Source: Strigamia acuminata
Taxonomy: Eukaryota > Arthropoda > Chilopoda > Geophilomorpha > Linotaeniidae
DNA: 64,000 bases
Assembly: GCA_949358305.1 (NCBI GenBank)
Contig: OX442319.1
Location: 6,200,001 to 6,264,000, forward strand
Direction of reading: 5' to 3'
The notes under the pieces are model-generated. The model ran no database searches. It saw only the letters and a program-made list of their open reading frames with translations, and was not told where the DNA came from. A program made the translations under genes and the position numbers. This document shows positions 54,698 to 64,000 of the stretch, piece after piece (the stretch's first letter is position 1; every line of letters begins with the position of its first letter).

Positions 54698-57657
54698 GCT
54701 GATTGAGCTATGTAAACATTCAAATTTTATTTTTTATAATTTGGCTTTATGAACGTATATATTAACAAAAATTTTATAAATGCCTGAAAAACCTAGATGG
54801 AAAAGTTTAAATTTACTTACAAGTTAGTGAATTGGTAGTGGAGCTTCCAATTGCCTTCCGCTAGATAATGAATCGTGATTCACGCGCATCTGGTTTTCGT
54901 GTCAACTGCAGATAACATGTAATATGTTGTTTGGACATTGGCAAATACAGAACTAGAATGTAAATACCTGTAAGTACTTTGTAACAAGTTCACGAATTCC
55001 CTGTTAACCGCAATGTCATTATTAAAACGTGCCTGTTGTTAGATGCTGAAAGTGAAAAACCACGATCAACTCTGAGCAAACTTTTGAAGGCTGTTCATTC
55101 CCAAGATGCTTTTCCGGCTTTCACGAACACCTGATATCCAAAGCGTCATGGGATTGCTGTAGTCAAAAAACATTTGGCGGGAAGCCAAAATGGACAGCAG
55201 TCACAGTACATTTACACTTCCGCCGTGGAAAGTCCACTTAGGACGTATTTCTACGTCAAAACCGGTATCAAATAAACTGTCAATTCCATCGCTTATTCGA
55301 CGTAAATTGGACACAATTTACTTATTGGTAATTGCAACATGAAGTTCCATTACAGAACCGGTAATCTGGACACACTTTACTCGTGTATAATTTCAATTAG
55401 AAGACCATTACACGGAACCGGAAGTGATTTGTTACACGGTAATTTGTACGCAATTTACTAGTGTACAGCAATCCCAAGATCCCAACCAACTCTAATTTAT
55501 AAATTCCTCGGCATTTATAAGCGATCGATTGATCGGTAACTACGAGCAGTTACCCAAATCAATGACCAACCTGGCGATGAAGCAAAGTCAACCTTACCTC
55601 TCGGATGATAATTATGACCAATTACACCCTTGTAGAACCATGGAACCAAACGAGAAGTTAAATCAGACCAATATAAAACGACATCTTTATTTCCAGATAA
55701 AGGAAAGTTTGCCCCTTATCTGGACCGATAAAACAGCATTTAGAAATGATATTATTTTAGGGCCCAGGCCACTTAAATTGTATAGTTTAATGCATTGTAT
55801 TAATTTGGCCATTTGTCGGTCTAGATATTTATACAGGTTTAATCACATTTACTTACATAAATGTTAACTGATTTGAAAAACTTCCTTATTACTCACTTTA
55901 TTTTATCTCTCGCACACAAAGTTCACAGGTTTACAATACTACACTTATCTCACAGTACGATAGGTGATGATTTGGCTAAGTATTGCTGAAATATTAGCGC
56001 TAGTCCGCCATCCCACTCCTTCAGGAGATAAAAATATAAAAACCTGGTTGGACTTTAAAAATGAGTGAGTAAATAAATGACCACGATTTGACAAGTACTA
56101 CACCATTTTATTTACAAGTTACGTCGTGTATGTCATAAAAAGCAATCGCCAGTAGTAAAGTCATCCCGAGTTCGTGTCCTTCGGACGGCTTTCGCATCGA
56201 AAAGTCATTTATCAAGTCGTGTGATATAATTAATTTCTTCAGACTTGACTTGAGATTGACTTCTTTCTTGATTATCAACGATATCAAATCCAGGCAACTG
56301 ATCCTCTCGTTGCCAACTCCAATTTGAAAATATTTAGTAATTGTTTGCGGCTTAATTGTGTACACTGCGTGATTCCTCGACTGTTGGAAGTTGTCAAGTG
56401 AGTAGGACCTAACGAAAGAGCCGTCACTGTGTGCGGTTGCCAGGTAATCATGTCCTTTTTTAAAAATATTTTAGATGGCAGCCTTTACTACCTGTCCCCA
56501 ACATTCATCACGCATGTTGGCTGTGTAAATTATGGCATATTTTCTCCACTATTTCCACTTATATTACCGCGTTGTAACGCCTGAAGAAGCACAGCAACTC
56601 GTGCTTGATCAACTTATATGTGGAGTAGGGAAGTAGGAGTGGAACCTCTATGACAGAAGTCATTAGGAGAGGACAATCTCACATTAGCTAGAGCGACGAC
56701 GACATTGGCTTTGGGATTCCAGGCAGCATAGCAGGGAAATGCCGCCCACAAGAGCAAAAGAAATTTTTTTATATAGGAGAAAAAGAGATAAAAATTAAAG
56801 AATGAGTCAATTTGTTTGGACGATAGAAATGTATAATAGTAATGCAAAATAGGAAGTAAACAAGACCAGATATATCTGAACTCTTAGGAGAAGATATTCA
56901 CATTCTGATAATTCCCGATTCCATCCAGGTGGAATACATATTCCATTCCCATCTTTGCATTCTAAATCCAATAGTTTAGTGAGAGACCAAGGGACATAAA
57001 AAATGAATCCTGTTAGCAGATGTAGTATAAGCAGCATACCAAACCGAGAAAGAAAAATCAAATCTGTTTAAAAGCCTAGGAACCAAAAATTCGAGCAACC
57101 TAGGTTGGAATCTGACTAGACACAAGCCATTATGGAATACAAATACAGGAAGAATTGTATTAATAACAAGACCAATATTTTCCGGATAATATACAGTACT
57201 AATTAATTAAGCGAATTGGAATGGAATACAAACATTGCAAAACATTTGGAAAGCAAACATTTGAAAAAGGACAGCAGATGAAAGAAAATTTGTTCCATTC
57301 ACCAGCGTGATAATAATGTTTTGAAACGTTCACGTGCGCACGCTGTGTGGCCGACATATGTTGTTGTAGTCCGTGGTAGAGATCATCTTCTCCGCGAGAC
57401 TAAACAAATGAGTGGGAAACGGCCTGGAATATTTCTTGTCATTCGTGATCGAAAACTGGTTCCTGAGATCAAGGTTGTTCCTGATTGGGTTTAGCCCGCC
57501 AATGAAAACCTGGATGCTGCCAGGTTTTATGAATACCGGTGTGATCTGCGGTGATATTCCGTTGTTTTGTGCTTCAAATGAAGCTATGAAGGTATCTTTT
57601 AATATTTATACCGTAAATTTTAATTGATTTTATTATTTAAAATTATTCATTTCCTAG
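54698..57657. other. Intergenic region, mostly without recognised genes
   Basis: 55260-56010 matches the LTR-like block near 19.1-19.96 kb (cacggaaccgg, atattattttaggg, catttgtcggtct). On the minus strand 56365-56108 is open (SSLKKLIISHDLINDFSMR...) and 57061-56807 is hydrophobic, but neither has splice or family support. 57408-57594 is a probable spliced 5' exon of the next gene: it ends AAG|GTATCT and contains an upstream ATG followed by a short frame (MSGKRPGIFLVIRDRKLVPE...) that stops at 57500. Confidence 0.4.
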
Positions 57658-57659
57658 AA

Positions 57660-58614
57660 ATGGCCGCAGAAAGCATCGTAGAATGCGAAGGATGCTACAA
57701 CACATTAATAGTCGGGTCCGTTCCCAAAGATTTGTTTATTCCTTTGCCAGGAATCGACGTATGGGACCGACAATTTCAAACTCCTGCGTATTTCTCGGTA
57801 AATATTTCACCTAAAACCCGTGAAATATAATACTAAATATATTATCTTCACTGTTCTGATGTTTTTCGTCAATTTTATGATGTTTTTCGTCAATTTTATG
57901 ATGTTTTTCGTCAATTTTATGATGTTTTTCGTCAATTTTAATGTGTTTTTTGTCAGTTTTAATATGTTTTTCGTCAATTTTAATGTTTTTAGTCAATTTT
58001 AATGTATTCTTTTTTATTTTAATATTTATTTTTTGCAGAAAGTTTCAATTGGGAATCCCATTAAACGTAACGAAGGTCCCTACACGAAAAACCTCACGCT
58101 GTGTTTGAGTTGTTTTAACGGACACGTTTCGGGTCAAAAACCGATCCCATTTGGTAACCGAAAATAAAAAATAAAAAATTTGAATTTTTTCACATTTAAT
58201 TCGATTTAAAAAAAATTCTTTTTAGATGTTTTGGGTATTTCGATAGTAAAAGCGCCGTATACCGACAGTGAGAAGTATTTGAAGATAGAAGGACCGACTA
58301 AAGTTGTAAATTTGTTGTCGGACGATTATAAAAGCTCGTACAGTTCGGATAGTGTCGTGAAGGAAGGACGGAGTCGTAGTGTGCAGCAGACTGATTACAA
58401 CAAACCGAGAGGGAAACGGAAACGGACAATTTCTAATTATGCAGAAGATGATGACGATGAGGACGACGACGACGATGTTGTTGTGGAAGAAGTAGTGGAA
58501 AGATGCGAAAAGGAATCTCGACTCGATATATTGAATCTCGGTGCACCGACGACGGTGAATTACTTAACGATTGGGAGTGATATGTTGGGCGCGATGGAGA
58601 TGACGGACGACTGA
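57660..58614 (+). CDS. Zinc-ribbon-like acidic protein, unrecognised
   Basis: Three exons in phase: 57660-57797, 58039-58153 and 58226-58614 (TGA), 213 residues. The N-terminal half has two CxxC pairs (VECEGCYNT and LCLSCFNGH), about 55 residues apart, suggesting one zinc-binding fold of Mis18/Yippee-like topology (inference). Between them lies LPGIDVWDRQFQTPAYF. The C-terminal half holds a basic patch KPRGKRKRT followed by an acidic run of about fifteen Asp/Glu and ends LGAPTTVNYLTIGSDMLGAM. The ATG sits 2 bp after an acceptor (TTCCTAG) in good context (AAATGG), implying a spliced 5' UTR exon. It could be a nuclear or kinetochore-type protein, but I do not recognise it. The intron at 57798-58038 carries a 21-bp minisatellite. 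Confidence 0.6.
57850..57985. repeat. 21-bp minisatellite in an intron (atgatgtttttcgtcaatttt)
   Basis: Six to seven copies in the first coding intron of the zinc-ribbon-like gene, the last ones diverged. Confidence 0.93.
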
Positions 58615-63945
<5,331 letters not shown>

Positions 63946-64000
63946 TACAACAAAAATCCTTTAAAGAAATAAAAACCAATTTTTTAATTCAAACATTTCC

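Noticed and set aside
56614-57061. Minus-strand membrane-protein-like frames
   Set aside because: Hydrophobic residues come from T-rich DNA; no start context, splice sites or family resemblance.
57408-57500. Upstream coding start MSGKRPGIFLVIRDRK for the zinc-ribbon-like gene
   Set aside because: The frame stops at 57500 and cannot be joined in phase to the next exon; better explained as 5' UTR or an upstream ORF.

Overview
The window is eukaryotic nuclear DNA, AT-rich, with canonical GT-AG introns (about 43 bp to over 1 kb) and an unusually dense and diverse transposon load. The gene set (SF3B1, MTMR14, PHAF1) is pan-metazoan. BEL/Pao, Copia and DIRS-like retroelements, hAT, Harbinger and Tc1/mariner relics, WAP-like cysteine proteins and a short (CCTAA)4 tract (complement of the arthropod telomeric repeat) together suggest an arthropod. 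I cannot place it more precisely from sequence alone.

Layout. 1-9,300: nested transposon debris, mostly on the minus strand (transposase exon, Copia, DIRS-like gag-RT, three short inverted-repeat elements, a YqaJ/SWIM pseudogene) followed by minisatellites. 9,300-17,240: a gene island holding a coiled-coil ORF, an unrecognised multi-exon gene (+), an intronless GC-rich SF3B1 (-) and a small winged-helix (H15-like) gene (-). 17,240-39,400: repeat-rich. It contains a segmental duplication of the H15-like locus cut by a BEL LTR, a rearranged BEL/Pao element with a Tc1 fragment inside, hAT, DIRS-like, gag, Copia and Harbinger remnants, and a transposase exon split by a 2-kb nested insertion. 39,600-64,000: gene-dense. 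It contains an acidic/basic single-exon gene, three tandem WAP-like loci (-; one intact, two degenerate), a coiled-coil basic protein gene (+), a complete 15-exon MTMR14 (+), a four-exon NACHT NTPase of NLR type (-), a zinc-ribbon-like gene (+) and the first 11 exons of PHAF1 (+), which runs off the window.

MTMR14 (PI3P/PI(3,5)P2 phosphatase) and PHAF1 (phagophore factor) both belong to autophagy and lie about 9 kb apart on the same strand. The NACHT gene lies between them on the opposite strand. Whether this neighbourhood means anything cannot be decided from one window. The strongest observations are: an NLR-type NACHT gene in a probable arthropod, with a duplicated N-terminal exon pair separated by a 756-bp fold-back element; a MITE insertion with a 9-bp target duplication whose empty sites are visible elsewhere in the window; AT-rich minisatellites with 20-, 21- or 30-bp units in introns of neighbouring genes, one of which puts about fourteen TTTTTGCAG acceptor-like sites into an MTMR14 intron; and an intronless GC-rich SF3B1 in an otherwise intron-rich, AT-rich region.
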